A DNA stretch of 52,726 nucleotides from Bacillota bacterium. GTDB lineage: Bacteria; Sysuimicrobiota; Sysuimicrobiia; Sysuimicrobiales; Segetimicrobiaceae. Positions 1-10,682 of this stretch are shown piece by piece. Every line of letters begins with the position of its first letter. Position 1 is the first letter of the stretch. The translations under genes and the position numbers were made by a program. The stretch is taken from positions 1-52,726 of the forward strand of contig JAJPIA010000087.1 in the NCBI GenBank assembly GCA_021324975.1, given 5' to 3'. The notes beneath the pieces are model-generated. The model searched no databases, was not told the DNA's origin, and worked only from the letters and a program-made list of their open reading frames with translations.

Positions 1-103
1 CCCCGTCCGCCGCCTGCTCGACCGTGAACCCCTCGCGCTGCAGGTACGAGCGCAGCAGGTCCGCGATCTGGGGCTCGTCGTCAACGACCAGGATCGTCGG
101 CAT
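1..103 (-). CDS. Response regulator receiver domain, N-terminal fragment
   Basis: Partial gene, cut by the window edge; only the first 34 codons are present. The visible residues begin MPTILVVDDEPQIADLL, the standard start of a CheY-like receiver domain: a hydrophobic first strand ending in the acidic pair DDE that binds the metal during phosphorylation. The phosphoacceptor Asp and any output domain lie outside. Such proteins are phosphorylated by a sensor kinase and usually act as DNA-binding regulators. It starts 7 bp after the stop of the SHOCT membrane protein, so the two are probably co-transcribed leftward. Confidence 0.85.
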   Translation of the reverse strand, partial: MPTILVVDDEPQIADLLRSYLQREGFTVEQAADG

Positions 104-110
104 GGCGGTC

Positions 111-458
111 TCAGGCAAGCGCGGCGAGCCGCTTGCGATACTCGTCGTCGCTGATCTCGCCGCGCGCGTATCGCTCGCGGAGCAGCTGCGTCGCCGGATC
201 TGGGCGCGTCCACACGGCGCGCGCGCCGATGACCTTCCAGGCCAGGACGATCAGGCTCACGACCAGGATCGCCCGCAGGAGCCCAAACAGTGCCGCGGCC
301 CAGAGGAATCGGACCCCGCCGGGGCCGGGATAGATGTACGGCCCGGGGCCCGGATGCAGCGGCATCCGAACCTGCGCGAGCGCGGGCGCGGTCGCTGCCG
401 CCACCAGGACGGCGACGCCCGCCAGCGCGTAGAGCCCGTATCCAACGCCTCTCCGCAT
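111..458 (-). CDS. SHOCT domain membrane protein
   Basis: A 115-residue protein. Residues 9-28 are a hydrophobic stretch ending ALA-Q, a possible signal peptide or membrane anchor. Residues about 50-72 form a clear transmembrane helix, and residues about 88-114 (PATQLLRERYARGEISDDEY) match the SHOCT short C-terminal domain, often found at the end of small membrane proteins. The ATG at 458 was chosen over an upstream in-frame start because GGGAGGGA lies just before it. A TACAAT -10-like box sits at 487-492 without an obvious -35. Its partner downstream is a response regulator, so it may belong to a two-component cluster. Its function is not known. Confidence 0.75.
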   Translation of the reverse strand: MRRGVGYGLYALAGVAVLVAAATAPALAQVRMPLHPGPGPYIYPGPGGVRFLWAAALFGLLRAILVVSLIVLAWKVIGARAVWTRPDPATQLLRERYARGEISDDEYRKRLAALA

Positions 459-642
459 ACACGTCCCTCCCGTCGAGCTACGTGGTATTGTACCGTGATT
501 CAGTGTATGGGGGGGCTTCGAAGAAGTTGTGAATGGCACATGAATTGGTCATGAAACGCGTGCGGGCGCCCGGCGAGACGGCGGCGCGAGCGTGGAGGCG
601 GTGCGGGGCCGATCCCGAGCACGCCCCGCGCGGGGGGAGGTG

Positions 643-833
643 CTACGGCGCGGGAGCGGCCGACCGACGGCGCGGCCGGCGGACGAGCTCGCCGCCGCAG
701 TTCGGGCGCACACGCTGTATCGCGGCGGCGCACGCCGGGCAAAACGTGCACTCGTAGCTACAGATCCAGGCGCCCGCGTCGTGAGGCAGCGGCGCCGCGC
801 AGCGCTCGCAGCGGCCGCGCATCTCCAGCGCCA

Positions 834-834
<1 letters not shown>
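643..834 (-). CDS. DUF1272 zinc-ribbon-like small protein
   Basis: A 63-residue protein rich in cysteines: CERC, then CSYECTFCPAC, then a later PNCGGELVRRP. This spacing and the closing motif are characteristic of the DUF1272 family, a small protein predicted to bind zinc; its role is unknown. Its ATG overlaps the TGA of carB (TGATG at 836-832), which implies translational coupling to the carbamoyl phosphate synthase operon. Canonical members read CPNCGGELVRRP; here the first Cys of that last pair is replaced (VRPNCGG), a small deviation that may alter one metal ligand. Confidence 0.85.
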
Positions 835-4038
<3,204 letters not shown>

Positions 4039-4046
<8 letters not shown>

Positions 4047-5154
4047 GGCCCCCGAGCGTCGCCACGGAATCCTCGTGCCGCGCGGGGGGGCCGACCGTCT
4101 CCAGCCACCGGTCGAACAGGTAGCTCGAATCCAGCGGGCCCGGCCGGCCTTCGGGATGATACTGGACCGAGACGATGGGCAATCTCTGGTGCCGGAGCCC
4201 TTCGACCGTGCCGTCGTTGAGGTTCCGGTGTGTCACCACCATCTCCGAGGCCTCGAGCGACGCCTCGTCCACCGCGTACCCGTGGTTTTGCGTGGTGACA
4301 CATACCCGGCCGCGCTCGAGATCCTTGACGGGATGATTGCCGCCGCGATGACCGTAGGGCAGCTTGAACGTGTCCGCGCCCGCGGCTCGGGCGATGATCT
4401 GGTGTCCGAGACAAATCCCGAACAGTGGCAGGCGCTCCCACAATGCCCGCACCTGCGCCGCCTGCGCCTCGAGCCGGCGCGGGTCGCCTGGGCCCGGCGA
4501 GAGCACCACGCCGGCCGGGTCGAGCGCCAGGACCTGCGCGGCCGTGGTCCGGTGCGGAAGCACCCAGACGTCGCAGCCCCGGCGGCGCAGCGCGTCCACG
4601 ATGCCCCGCTTAACCCCGCAGTCGATGACGGCCAGCCTGGCGCCGGCCCCCGGGTAGTGGATGGGCTGTTCCGTGGACACCTGCGCGACGAGGTCGAGGC
4701 TTTCGATCGGGGGGAGCGCGCGCGCCCGCTCGATCAGCGTTTCATCGGGCACATCCTCCGTCGAGATGATGCCGCGCTTGAGCCCGTGCGCCCGGAGGTG
4801 ACGGACGAGCTGCCGCGTGTCCACGTCGCCGATCCCGATGACCCCCCACTCCAGCAACGCCGCGCTGAGCGTCCGCTCCGCCTGCCAGTGATGGGGCAGA
4901 TCCGCGCACTCGCCGACCACAAACCCCGCGACCTGCGGTCGGGTCGATTCCCACGCCGCGCCGCTCACCCCGTAGTTCCCAATCAAGGGGTAGCTCATGG
5001 TCACGATCTGGCCGCGGTACGAGGGGTCCGACAACACTTCTTCGTACCCGGTCATGACCGTGGTAAACACGACCTCGCCCCCGACGGAACCGTCGGCTCC
5101 GATGGCCCGGCCCCTCAGGAGCGTTCCGTCCTCCAGCGCCAACCGCGCGCGCAT
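4039..5154 (-). CDS. carA: Carbamoyl phosphate synthase small subunit (glutaminase)
   Basis: The 371-residue protein hydrolyses glutamine and passes ammonia to CarB. The N-terminal CPSase domain includes [11 protein letters not shown] and [15 protein letters not shown]. The C-terminal class I glutamine amidotransferase has the nucleophile Cys248 in GICLGHQI and the His-Glu pair in [10 protein letters not shown] longer open frame exists upstream, but the ATG at 5154 matches the family start and has GGGAGGGAC directly before it. The leader holds two candidate promoters, a possible leader peptide and an intrinsic terminator, so expression is probably tuned by attenuation. The stop overlaps the carB start. 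Confidence 0.98.
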
Positions 5155-5182
5155 CCCGTCCCTCCCGCGATGACTATGCATA

Positions 5183-5212
5183 ATTATACATATAGCATTA
5201 ATAAAAATGCAA
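5183..5212 (-). promoter_or_regulatory. Candidate proximal promoter of carA (P2)
   Basis: On the minus strand TTGCAT (5212-5207) is followed 18 bp later by a perfect TATAAT (5188-5183). Transcription would start about 20 bases before the carA ribosome binding site. The segment is strikingly AT-rich compared with its surroundings. It would bypass the attenuator-like elements located upstream. Confidence 0.5.
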
Positions 5213-5384
5213 CGGCTGCGGCGCCGGCGCCTCGCCGGCGCCGGCCGCGGACCAGGTGCCCGGATCGGGCGCAGGCACGTGGCATAGACCGAGGCAGCAC
5301 GTGCGCGGCAACGCGAGTCGACATGAAAAAAGGAGTCCCCGCGGGACTCCGCACGCACACGATCATCAATGACCGGCGCACCAT
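5184..5384 (-). CDS. Possible carA leader peptide ORF
   Basis: An ATG at 5384 with a strong ribosome binding site (GGGAGGGG, spacing 3) opens a 66-codon frame beginning MVRRSLMIVCVRSPAGTPFF. Codons 12-20 overlap the intrinsic terminator, so a ribosome moving through it would prevent the hairpin from forming. Codons 3 and 4 are both arginine, and arginine is an end product of the carbamoyl phosphate pathway, so stalling there could sense charged tRNA-Arg. The frame resembles no known protein. The evidence is position, the ribosome binding site and overlap with the terminator; peptide function is inference. Confidence 0.4.
   Translation of the reverse strand: MVRRSLMIVCVRSPAGTPFFMSTRVAAHVLPRSMPRACARSGHLVRGRRRRGAGAAAVAFLLMLYV
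5219..5243 (-). other. 11-bp GC-rich hairpin in the carA leader
   Basis: Perfect inverted repeat: arms 5219-5229 and 5233-5243 around the three bases CCT. On the minus strand it is followed nine bases later by a T-rich stretch. That spacing is too long for a standard intrinsic terminator, so it may be a pause site or a second regulatory hairpin. Confidence 0.4.
5326..5350 (-). terminator. Intrinsic terminator inside the carA leader (candidate attenuator)
   Basis: Arms 5350-5343 and 5339-5332 (GGAGTCCC/GGGACTCC) form a perfect 8-bp stem with a CGC loop, followed on the minus strand by six T residues (5331-5326). This is a textbook rho-independent terminator. It lies between the upstream promoter (5427-5455) and carA, inside a short reading frame, which is the layout of a transcription attenuator. 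Confidence 0.75.
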
Positions 5385-5426
5385 CGACCCCTCCCGGAGA
5401 TCGTTAATGGTCCGCGACCCGGGATT

Positions 5427-5455
5427 AGTATAGGGCCAGGGGCATGCCGTGGCAA
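5427..5455 (-). promoter_or_regulatory. Distal promoter of the carAB operon (P1)
   Basis: On the minus strand TTGCCA (5455-5450) and TATACT (5432-5427) are separated by exactly 17 bp, a good sigma-70 type match. Transcription would begin near 5420 and give a leader of about 265 bases containing the leader peptide, the terminator and the second hairpin before carA. Confidence 0.7.
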
Positions 5456-5720
5456 GGCCTGTTCCCCATAGCCCCATAGTCCCCACCCATGGCAACCGAT
5501 CCGTGTCACGCATCCGCCCTTAGGCCATCCCCACCAGTTGGCGGAGCCGCCGCACGTACCTTTGGACGGGCGCGCGCCTGTCCATCCGGGCGACGCTTGC
5601 TTCCGCTGGATGCGCCATACTAGCCACAGCCAGAAACACGCGGGAGGCCTTGTGCTCATCGACCGCGGGCGCGGCCAGCACGAGCAGCACCTGCCCGAGC
5701 TAGAAAGAGGAGATCAAACC
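5456..5720. other. Intergenic, no gene seen
   Basis: This is the space between the divergent carA promoter and the Tat-exported hydrolase. No ribosome binding site with a credible reading frame, repeat or RNA motif was recognised. The promoter of the rightward hydrolase is presumably here but no convincing -35/-10 pair was found. Confidence 0.4.
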
Positions 5721-7007
5721 ATGAGCCCCACGATGAGTCGACGCTCGCTCTTGTCCGGATTCGGTGCCGCTCTCGGCACAATGGCCATGGGCGCGCACCC
5801 GGCTCCGGCCCGCGCGGCAACTCCGCCGTTTCAGGCGTCATCGCCCACCCAGCAAGTCAACCTTTCCGTGCCCTTTGGCGCGGGAGGACTGATGGGCGGC
5901 GATTCAGAGGGGGGCCAGGCCTACGTCGAGCGACTGATCAAGACCGCCCTAGTGCCGCCGCTCTCCGACGTCGGCATCTACGCGCACGGCTGGCTCACCG
6001 ATCAGGACGACCTGATGGTGATCTACGACACCATGACCGAGGGCTTTAATCTCGAGCTCCGCACCCTCGACAGCGGCCTCCAGGCGAGCGCGACCCGAGC
6101 GCCCATGACGGCGCCACAGCTTTCGTTACCGACCTCGATGCTGATGCTCACGACGCATTGGCCTGCCCGGCAACGCGGCGAGGGCCCGATCGGCCTCGCC
6201 GACCTCGCGACGTTTTCCAAAATGGAGGCTCGAGCCAACCTCGTGGGACGCGTGGGGATGGCCCGGTTGATCGGCCTCATCTGGGAGCGCCTGCTGGCGG
6301 AGCCGGCGCTGGCCTCGACCCGACTCACCCTGGTCGGGCACAGCTTCGGCGCCCGCGTGTTTGCCAGTGCGCTCAGCGCGCTAGCGGTCCAGGCACCGGA
6401 CGCCTTTGCGGCGATCCAGCCACGCAACCCCATCGACTTGGTCATGCTTCAGCCCGCGATGCCGGCCGACGCGCTCGAGCCCAACGATCTCACCCAGGCG
6501 CACCCCTTCGCGCAGCTGGTCAATTACCGCAACCTCCGGATCCTCTCGACGATGTCGCGATGGGACATCCCGCTTCGCCGGTTCTACCCGGCGAACGAGG
6601 CGCAGCAGCCCAGCGATGCCGTCTACGCGCGTGCCGCCGCCGCGGGGCGGGAGCAGGTTCCCGCGCTCGGCGCGGCCGGCCCGAGCGAGGCAACCTGGAG
6701 GGCGTTCAACGGCGAGCTGCCCCGGGCCAATATCCCGGTCGACCGGGGGTTTCGGTACGCCGACGTGTTTCCGTACGCTGATGGGCGCCTCGTAGTCGCC
6801 GATTTGACACCACTCCATGCGGCGCATCACCGCGAAGATGCGCTACGGCCGCCCGGCCAGTTGCCCCCGTTTGGCCGGCCCGACAGGCGGTCGCTCGGCC
6901 TCTCCGGGTATCACACGGACATCTACAGCCGGGAAGTCTACCAGCTCGTCATCGGGTTCGCGCTGGCGCGTGCGGCGACATTGCGCGCGCCAACGATTCG
7001 CCTGTGA
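5721..7007 (+). CDS. Tat-exported alpha/beta-hydrolase-like protein
   Basis: A 428-residue protein. The N-terminus has a twin-arginine signal (MSRRSLLSGFGAALG, then a hydrophobic stretch to about residue 33 ending ARAA), so it is exported folded. Residues 88-91 (AHGW) could form the oxyanion strand and residues 206-210 (GHSFG) match the GxSxG nucleophile elbow with Ser208. A late GYHTDIY could supply the catalytic His. This points to an alpha/beta hydrolase, perhaps a lipase or esterase; the substrate is unknown. The ATG at 5721 is preceded by AGAGGAG; the frame is open further upstream but lacks a ribosome binding site there. It stands alone, diverging from carA. Confidence 0.7.
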   Translation: MSPTMSRRSLLSGFGAALGTMAMGAHPAPARAATPPFQASSPTQQVNLSVPFGAGGLMGGDSEGGQAYVERLIKTALVPPLSDVGIYAHGWLTDQDDLMVIYDTMTEGFNLELRTLDSGLQASATRAPMTAPQLSLPTSMLMLTTHWPARQRGEGPIGLADLATFSKMEARANLVGRVGMARLIGLIWERLLAEPALASTRLTLVGHSFGARVFASALSALAVQAPDAFAAIQPRNPIDLVMLQPAMPADALEPNDLTQAHPFAQLVNYRNLRILSTMSRWDIPLRRFYPANEAQQPSDAVYARAAAAGREQVPALGAAGPSEATWRAFNGELPRANIPVDRGFRYADVFPYADGRLVVADLTPLHAAHHREDALRPPGQLPPFGRPDRRSLGLSGYHTDIYSREVYQLVIGFALARAATLRAPTIRL

Positions 7008-7080
7008 ACCGCGGGGCGCTTGTGGCCGCGGTCTCCCGCCAATGACGAGCCAAACTACGACAATTGCTACCAATCTAAAT

Positions 7081-7304
7081 GGGGTCCTCGCGGAAAGCCT
7101 TTCCCTGCGGCCGAGACTAAGTCTCGGCCGACCCCTGTTGCGGGGACACCCGCGGCGCCCGAGAGTGAGAGTGTGCAAGGGGCTTTTCGTGACGGGTCGA
7201 GGGCTGGGAGAGAGGCTCCCGTCGCTCGTCGCGGAGATCCGCGATGCCTAGAGACGCCGCTCGCACTCAGTCCGGTGCCAGCCGGACGAGACTCTACGAT
7301 GAAA
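7081..7304 (+). ncRNA. Structured RNA candidate, possibly HEARO/omega-RNA-like
   Basis: This gap between two genes contains an unusual density of nested complementary segments. They include GGGGTC 7081-7086 with GACCCC 7130-7135; GGAAA 7092-7096 with TTTCC 7100-7104; a perfect 10-bp hairpin 7108-7117/7121-7130; GCGGCG 7152-7157 with CGCCGC 7255-7260; TCGCGGA 7229-7235 with TCCGCGA 7238-7244; and GTCCGG 7270-7275 with CCGGAC 7282-7287. GAGTGAGAG (7163-7171) can pair with CTCGCACTC just 5' of the last hairpin. The segment ends in GAGACTCTACGATGAAATC-like sequence. Size, multi-hairpin layout and the terminal ATGA resemble HEARO RNAs, the guide RNAs of IscB nucleases, but no iscB lies nearby. The structure is seen directly; the family is a guess. 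Confidence 0.4.
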
Positions 7305-7329
7305 TCACTACCATTTCAGCATTCGGGAT

Positions 7330-8316
7330 TTAGCGGGCCGGTTCGAGCACCACGGCGCGCCACTCTCCGCTCCGCAACGTTCGCCGGCGTCGAAAGCCTC
7401 CCGCCCGGGCGGCGCGCAGCACGTCGCGCACGCGGCCCGCAACGATGCCGGACGCGATACAGGCCCCGCCCGGACGTAACCGTCGACGGGCGGCCGGCAG
7501 TAACCCGATCACGGTGTCGGCAACGATGTTCATGAGGATCACGTCCGCCTGCCCGCGCGCGGGGTCGAGTCCGTCTCCGCGTGCGACGCGAACGGCCTCC
7601 GCGACGCGGTTTCGCCGCACATTCCCGCGCGCGACCGCCACGGCGACGGGATCGTTGTCGACCGCCCAGACCCGTCCGGCGCCGAGTCGCGCCGCGGCGA
7701 TGGCCAGGATGCCAGAGCCGGTTCCGACGTCGTACACTACCGTCCGAGATCGCCGTGAGGGCGGCAGCGCACGTCCCGACCGCGAAGGGTTAGCGCGCGG
7801 CGAAAGCGCCTCGGGCAGCGCGCGCAGGCACAACTGTGTTGACGGGTGCAGGCCGGTGCCGAACGCCATCCCCGGGTCGATGTCCACAACGACGCTTCCG
7901 GCCGGCGGCCGAACGCGCACCCACGAGGGACGCACAAACACGGATCCCACGCGAACGGGCGGTACCTGCCGACGCCACGCCGTGGCCCACCGCCGGCCTC
8001 TCACGCGGCGGTGGGCCACCCTGACGCTGCCCGGATCCAGGCCGAACGCGCGGAGGCCGTGCACACGCGCTCGGATGGCGCGGAGCGTGGTAGACAGCAG
8101 CCGCGATGGCGGCAGATAGCACCGGAACCGGCAGCGGCCGCGCGGACGGCGCTCCTCCACGATCCCGCCGGACCGAAGCTCGTGCAGGATCGCGCTTGCC
8201 GCTTCGGAGACCTCCGCGGATGCCTCGACCGTCACCTCGACCCAGGACGGCCGTATCTCGACGGAGCCGGACGTGCGTCCCGCCTCGCTGCGGCGCTTAG
8301 AGTCCCGACGGGTCAC
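7330..8316 (-). CDS. prmA: Ribosomal protein L11 methyltransferase
   Basis: The 328-residue protein matches PrmA, which trimethylates ribosomal protein L11 using S-adenosylmethionine. The C-terminal methyltransferase domain is clear: DPGMAFGTGLHPST before the SAM site, DVGTGSGILAIAAARLGA as motif I, WAVDNDP as motif II and the catalytic-loop-like MNIVAD. The N-terminal substrate-recognition region is weakly conserved and rich in arginine. GTG at 8316 overlaps the dnaJ stop (GTGA), so translation is coupled. It is the third gene of the hrcA-dnaJ-prmA operon, an arrangement also known from Firmicutes. A short inserted Arg/Pro/Ser-rich segment lies between the LHPST motif and motif I. Confidence 0.93.
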   Translation of the reverse strand: MTRRDSKRRSEAGRTSGSVEIRPSWVEVTVEASAEVSEAASAILHELRSGGIVEERRPRGRCRFRCYLPPSRLLSTTLRAIRARVHGLRAFGLDPGSVRVAHRRVRGRRWATAWRRQVPPVRVGSVFVRPSWVRVRPPAGSVVVDIDPGMAFGTGLHPSTQLCLRALPEALSPRANPSRSGRALPPSRRSRTVVYDVGTGSGILAIAAARLGAGRVWAVDNDPVAVAVARGNVRRNRVAEAVRVARGDGLDPARGQADVILMNIVADTVIGLLPAARRRLRPGGACIASGIVAGRVRDVLRAARAGGFRRRRTLRSGEWRAVVLEPAR

Positions 8317-9404
8317 ACGAGGTACGCGCGCATCTTCTCAAGCAGGCTTTTTCGGGCCGGCTTGATCTGCTCTCCCCGGAGCTTCGCAAACTGCGCGAGC
8401 AGCTTCACCTGCTCCTTCGTAAGGTCTGCCGGAATCACAACCGACGCGTGCACCACCAGGTCGCCGTGCCCCCCGTGCATCCCCGACATACCCTTGCCCC
8501 TCAGCACGAGGGCGGCGCCGGGCTGGGCACCCGGGGGTACGGTCAGCGTGGCGGGGCCGTCGAGCGTCGGCACGTCGATCTCCGCGCCGAGCGCCGCCTG
8601 CGCCATTGAGATCTCGATCTGGCAGTGGAGATCTCGGCCCTCACGGGTGAAGACGGGGTGTGGGAGAATGCTCAGATCCACGTAGAGGTCGCCGCGCCCT
8701 CCGCCGCGCGCGCCGGCCTCGCCCTCGCCCTGCAGCCGAAGACGCGTACCGTCGTCGACGCCCGCCGGCACCTCCACGGTGATCTCCCGCTGGACCAGTG
8801 CTCGGCCGCTCCCCCGGCAGTCGCGGCAGGGGCGCCGGATGATGCGGCCCGCGCCGTGGCACTGCGGGCAGGTCGTGATCTGCGCGAACTGGCCGAACGC
8901 CGTGCGCCGGCTGAACCGAACTTGGCCGGTGCCCTGGCACGCCGAGCACGTCTCCGGAGCGCTCCCCTTCTCCGCACCGGTGCCGAAGCACGCGGGGCAC
9001 GTCTCCTCGCGCGTGATCGTCATCCGCTTCTCGGCCCCGCGCGCCGCCTCTTCGAGGGTGATCTTGAGTGTGGCGCGCAGGTCGCTCCCGCGCTCGGGGC
9101 TGGGGTCCCGGTCCCGAGGGCGCTGCTGTCCGAAGAACATGTCGAAGATATCGTCGAACGGCGTGCCTCCGAACGGCGCAAAGGCTCCACCGTTCACGCC
9201 GCGGCGATCGTACTGCGCGCGACGCTCCGCGTCGCCGAGCACCTGATACGCCTCGTTGATCAGCTTGAAGCGTTCGGCGGCCTGTGGGTCGCGGTTGACG
9301 TCGGGATGATGCTCGCGCGCCAGTTGCCGGAATGCGCGCTTGATCTCCTCCTGAGTCGCAGTACGAGGAATACCGAGAACCTCATAGTAATCGGGACGCG
9401 GCAT
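8313..9404 (-). CDS. dnaJ: Chaperone protein DnaJ
   Basis: A 363-residue type I DnaJ co-chaperone that stimulates the ATPase of DnaK and delivers unfolded proteins. The domains are in canonical order: J domain 1-70 with the HPD motif at 33-35; a short Gly/Phe-rich linker (GGAFAPFGGTPFDDIFDMFFG); a zinc domain with all four CxxCxGxG repeats (CPACFGTG, CSACQGTG, CPQCHGAG, CRDCRGSG); then the C-terminal substrate-binding domain. The start is 7 bp after the hrcA stop. DnaK and GrpE, the usual partners, are not in this operon or elsewhere in the window. Confidence 0.97.
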   Translation of the reverse strand: MPRPDYYEVLGIPRTATQEEIKRAFRQLAREHHPDVNRDPQAAERFKLINEAYQVLGDAERRAQYDRRGVNGGAFAPFGGTPFDDIFDMFFGQQRPRDRDPSPERGSDLRATLKITLEEAARGAEKRMTITREETCPACFGTGAEKGSAPETCSACQGTGQVRFSRRTAFGQFAQITTCPQCHGAGRIIRRPCRDCRGSGRALVQREITVEVPAGVDDGTRLRLQGEGEAGARGGGRGDLYVDLSILPHPVFTREGRDLHCQIEISMAQAALGAEIDVPTLDGPATLTVPPGAQPGAALVLRGKGMSGMHGGHGDLVVHASVVIPADLTKEQVKLLAQFAKLRGEQIKPARKSLLEKMRAYLV

Positions 9405-9411
9405 CGGGCGG

Positions 9412-10437
9412 TTACAGTTGCTCCAACGTATCGCCGAGGCTCTCGGCGAGGAACCGCACGAGGCCGATCACGCGCCCGTATCGCATGCGCGTCGGCCCCA
9501 CGACGCCGATCGTGCCGGCGGCCCGGCCGGCGACGTGGTACGTGGCGGTCACCACGGTGCAGTCGCGGAGTTCCCCCAGGACGTTTTCTGAGCCGATCCG
9601 AACCCGCACCTCGCGCGAGGTGCTGCCGTCCTCGCCGAGCAACGCGGTCACGGCCTCGACCTGCTCGAGCGCCGACAGCACCGGTTGGGCCCGCCGGGCG
9701 TCCTGAAACTCGGGTTGCTTGAGAATATTCGCCTGTCCCTCCGTACGGACGCGGCCGGGCAGCCTCCGAAACCGCTCGCGCAGGAGCCGGCCGATCTGAT
9801 CGAGCACCCGCTGATGATGCGCGGCCTGCCCGATCACGGTGGCGAGCTCCCGGTCCGTGAGGTCGATGAGCGGCCGGCCGGCGATCCGGCGGCTGATCTC
9901 CTGGGACAACCGATCACATTCCTCCGAGGTGATCGGCTGCTCGAACTCCACGGTCTTGCCTTCCACGACCTCGGCGTCTGTCACGATTACGGCGATGGCG
10001 TGCCTCGGCCCCAGCGGGATCAGGTGGAGGTGCCTGACGACCTGCTGCGCCAACTGCGGCGTGGTCGCGACGGACGCGCACTCGGTGATGACGGCAAGCG
10101 CCCGCGCTGCCTGCTCCACCGCCTCATCGAATTCCGTCGCCGTGAGGGTGCGCCGGATCCTGAGTCGCTCCGTCGGCGGCACCTGTTCTTCCGTCACCAG
10201 GCTGTCCACATAGACTCGATACCCATGGTCGGTCGGGACCCTGCCGGCGGAGTGGTGCGGCTGCTGGAGATACCCAAGTTCTTCGAGCGCGGCCATTTCG
10301 CTCCGCACGGTCGCGGAGCTGATGTCGAGCCCATGGCGCTGCCGGGCCGCCTCGCTCCCGACCGGCTCGGCCGTCACGATGTAGTCGTCGATCACAACCC
10401 TCAGGATCTGGCGTCGCCGGCCTTCGAGCTCGACCAT
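9412..10437 (-). CDS. hrcA: Heat-inducible transcription repressor HrcA
   Basis: A 341-residue repressor. The N-terminal winged-helix region (RRRQILRVVIDDYI, then SSATVRSEMAALEELGYL) is followed by the HrcA-specific HHSAGRVPTDHGYR and the GAF-like core with VKVVGPTRMRYGR-type C-terminal motif (GVVGPTRMRYGRVIGLVRFLAE). HrcA binds CIRCE operators and is released on heat shock, when GroEL cannot keep it active. A perfect CIRCE element lies 15 bp upstream of the ATG, so the operon represses itself. AGGAGACC precedes the ATG at 10437. Confidence 0.97.
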   Translation of the reverse strand: MVELEGRRRQILRVVIDDYIVTAEPVGSEAARQRHGLDISSATVRSEMAALEELGYLQQPHHSAGRVPTDHGYRVYVDSLVTEEQVPPTERLRIRRTLTATEFDEAVEQAARALAVITECASVATTPQLAQQVVRHLHLIPLGPRHAIAVIVTDAEVVEGKTVEFEQPITSEECDRLSQEISRRIAGRPLIDLTDRELATVIGQAAHHQRVLDQIGRLLRERFRRLPGRVRTEGQANILKQPEFQDARRAQPVLSALEQVEAVTALLGEDGSTSREVRVRIGSENVLGELRDCTVVTATYHVAGRAAGTIGVVGPTRMRYGRVIGLVRFLAESLGDTLEQL

Positions 10438-10452
10438 GCCGAAGGTCTCCTG

Positions 10453-10479
10453 TTAGCACTCTCATCCATCGAGTGCTAA
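10453..10479 (-). promoter_or_regulatory. CIRCE operator of hrcA-dnaJ-prmA
   Basis: TTAGCACTC, nine spacer bases, GAGTGCTAA: a perfect 9-N9-9 CIRCE inverted repeat, the known HrcA binding site. It lies in the leader between a weak promoter candidate (CTGCAA and TATACC with 16 bp spacing, ending about 10508 on the minus strand) and the hrcA start. Confidence 0.96.
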
Positions 10480-10682
10480 CCCCTCCAAAAAGCTCAACAT
10501 GCGTTCGGTATAGAAGACAAGCGCTCCTTTGCAGGGGTCGATGGACGCAAGCGCCGCGGGCGCGCGTTCGCGCTTGTCCCGCGCCCGCATTTCGGTCCGG
10601 TGGAGCCCCCTACAGATGGGCGAACGCCGGCGGGCCGCCGGACCATGCCCGTTGCCGCACCCCACGACATGAACCCGGCGCC

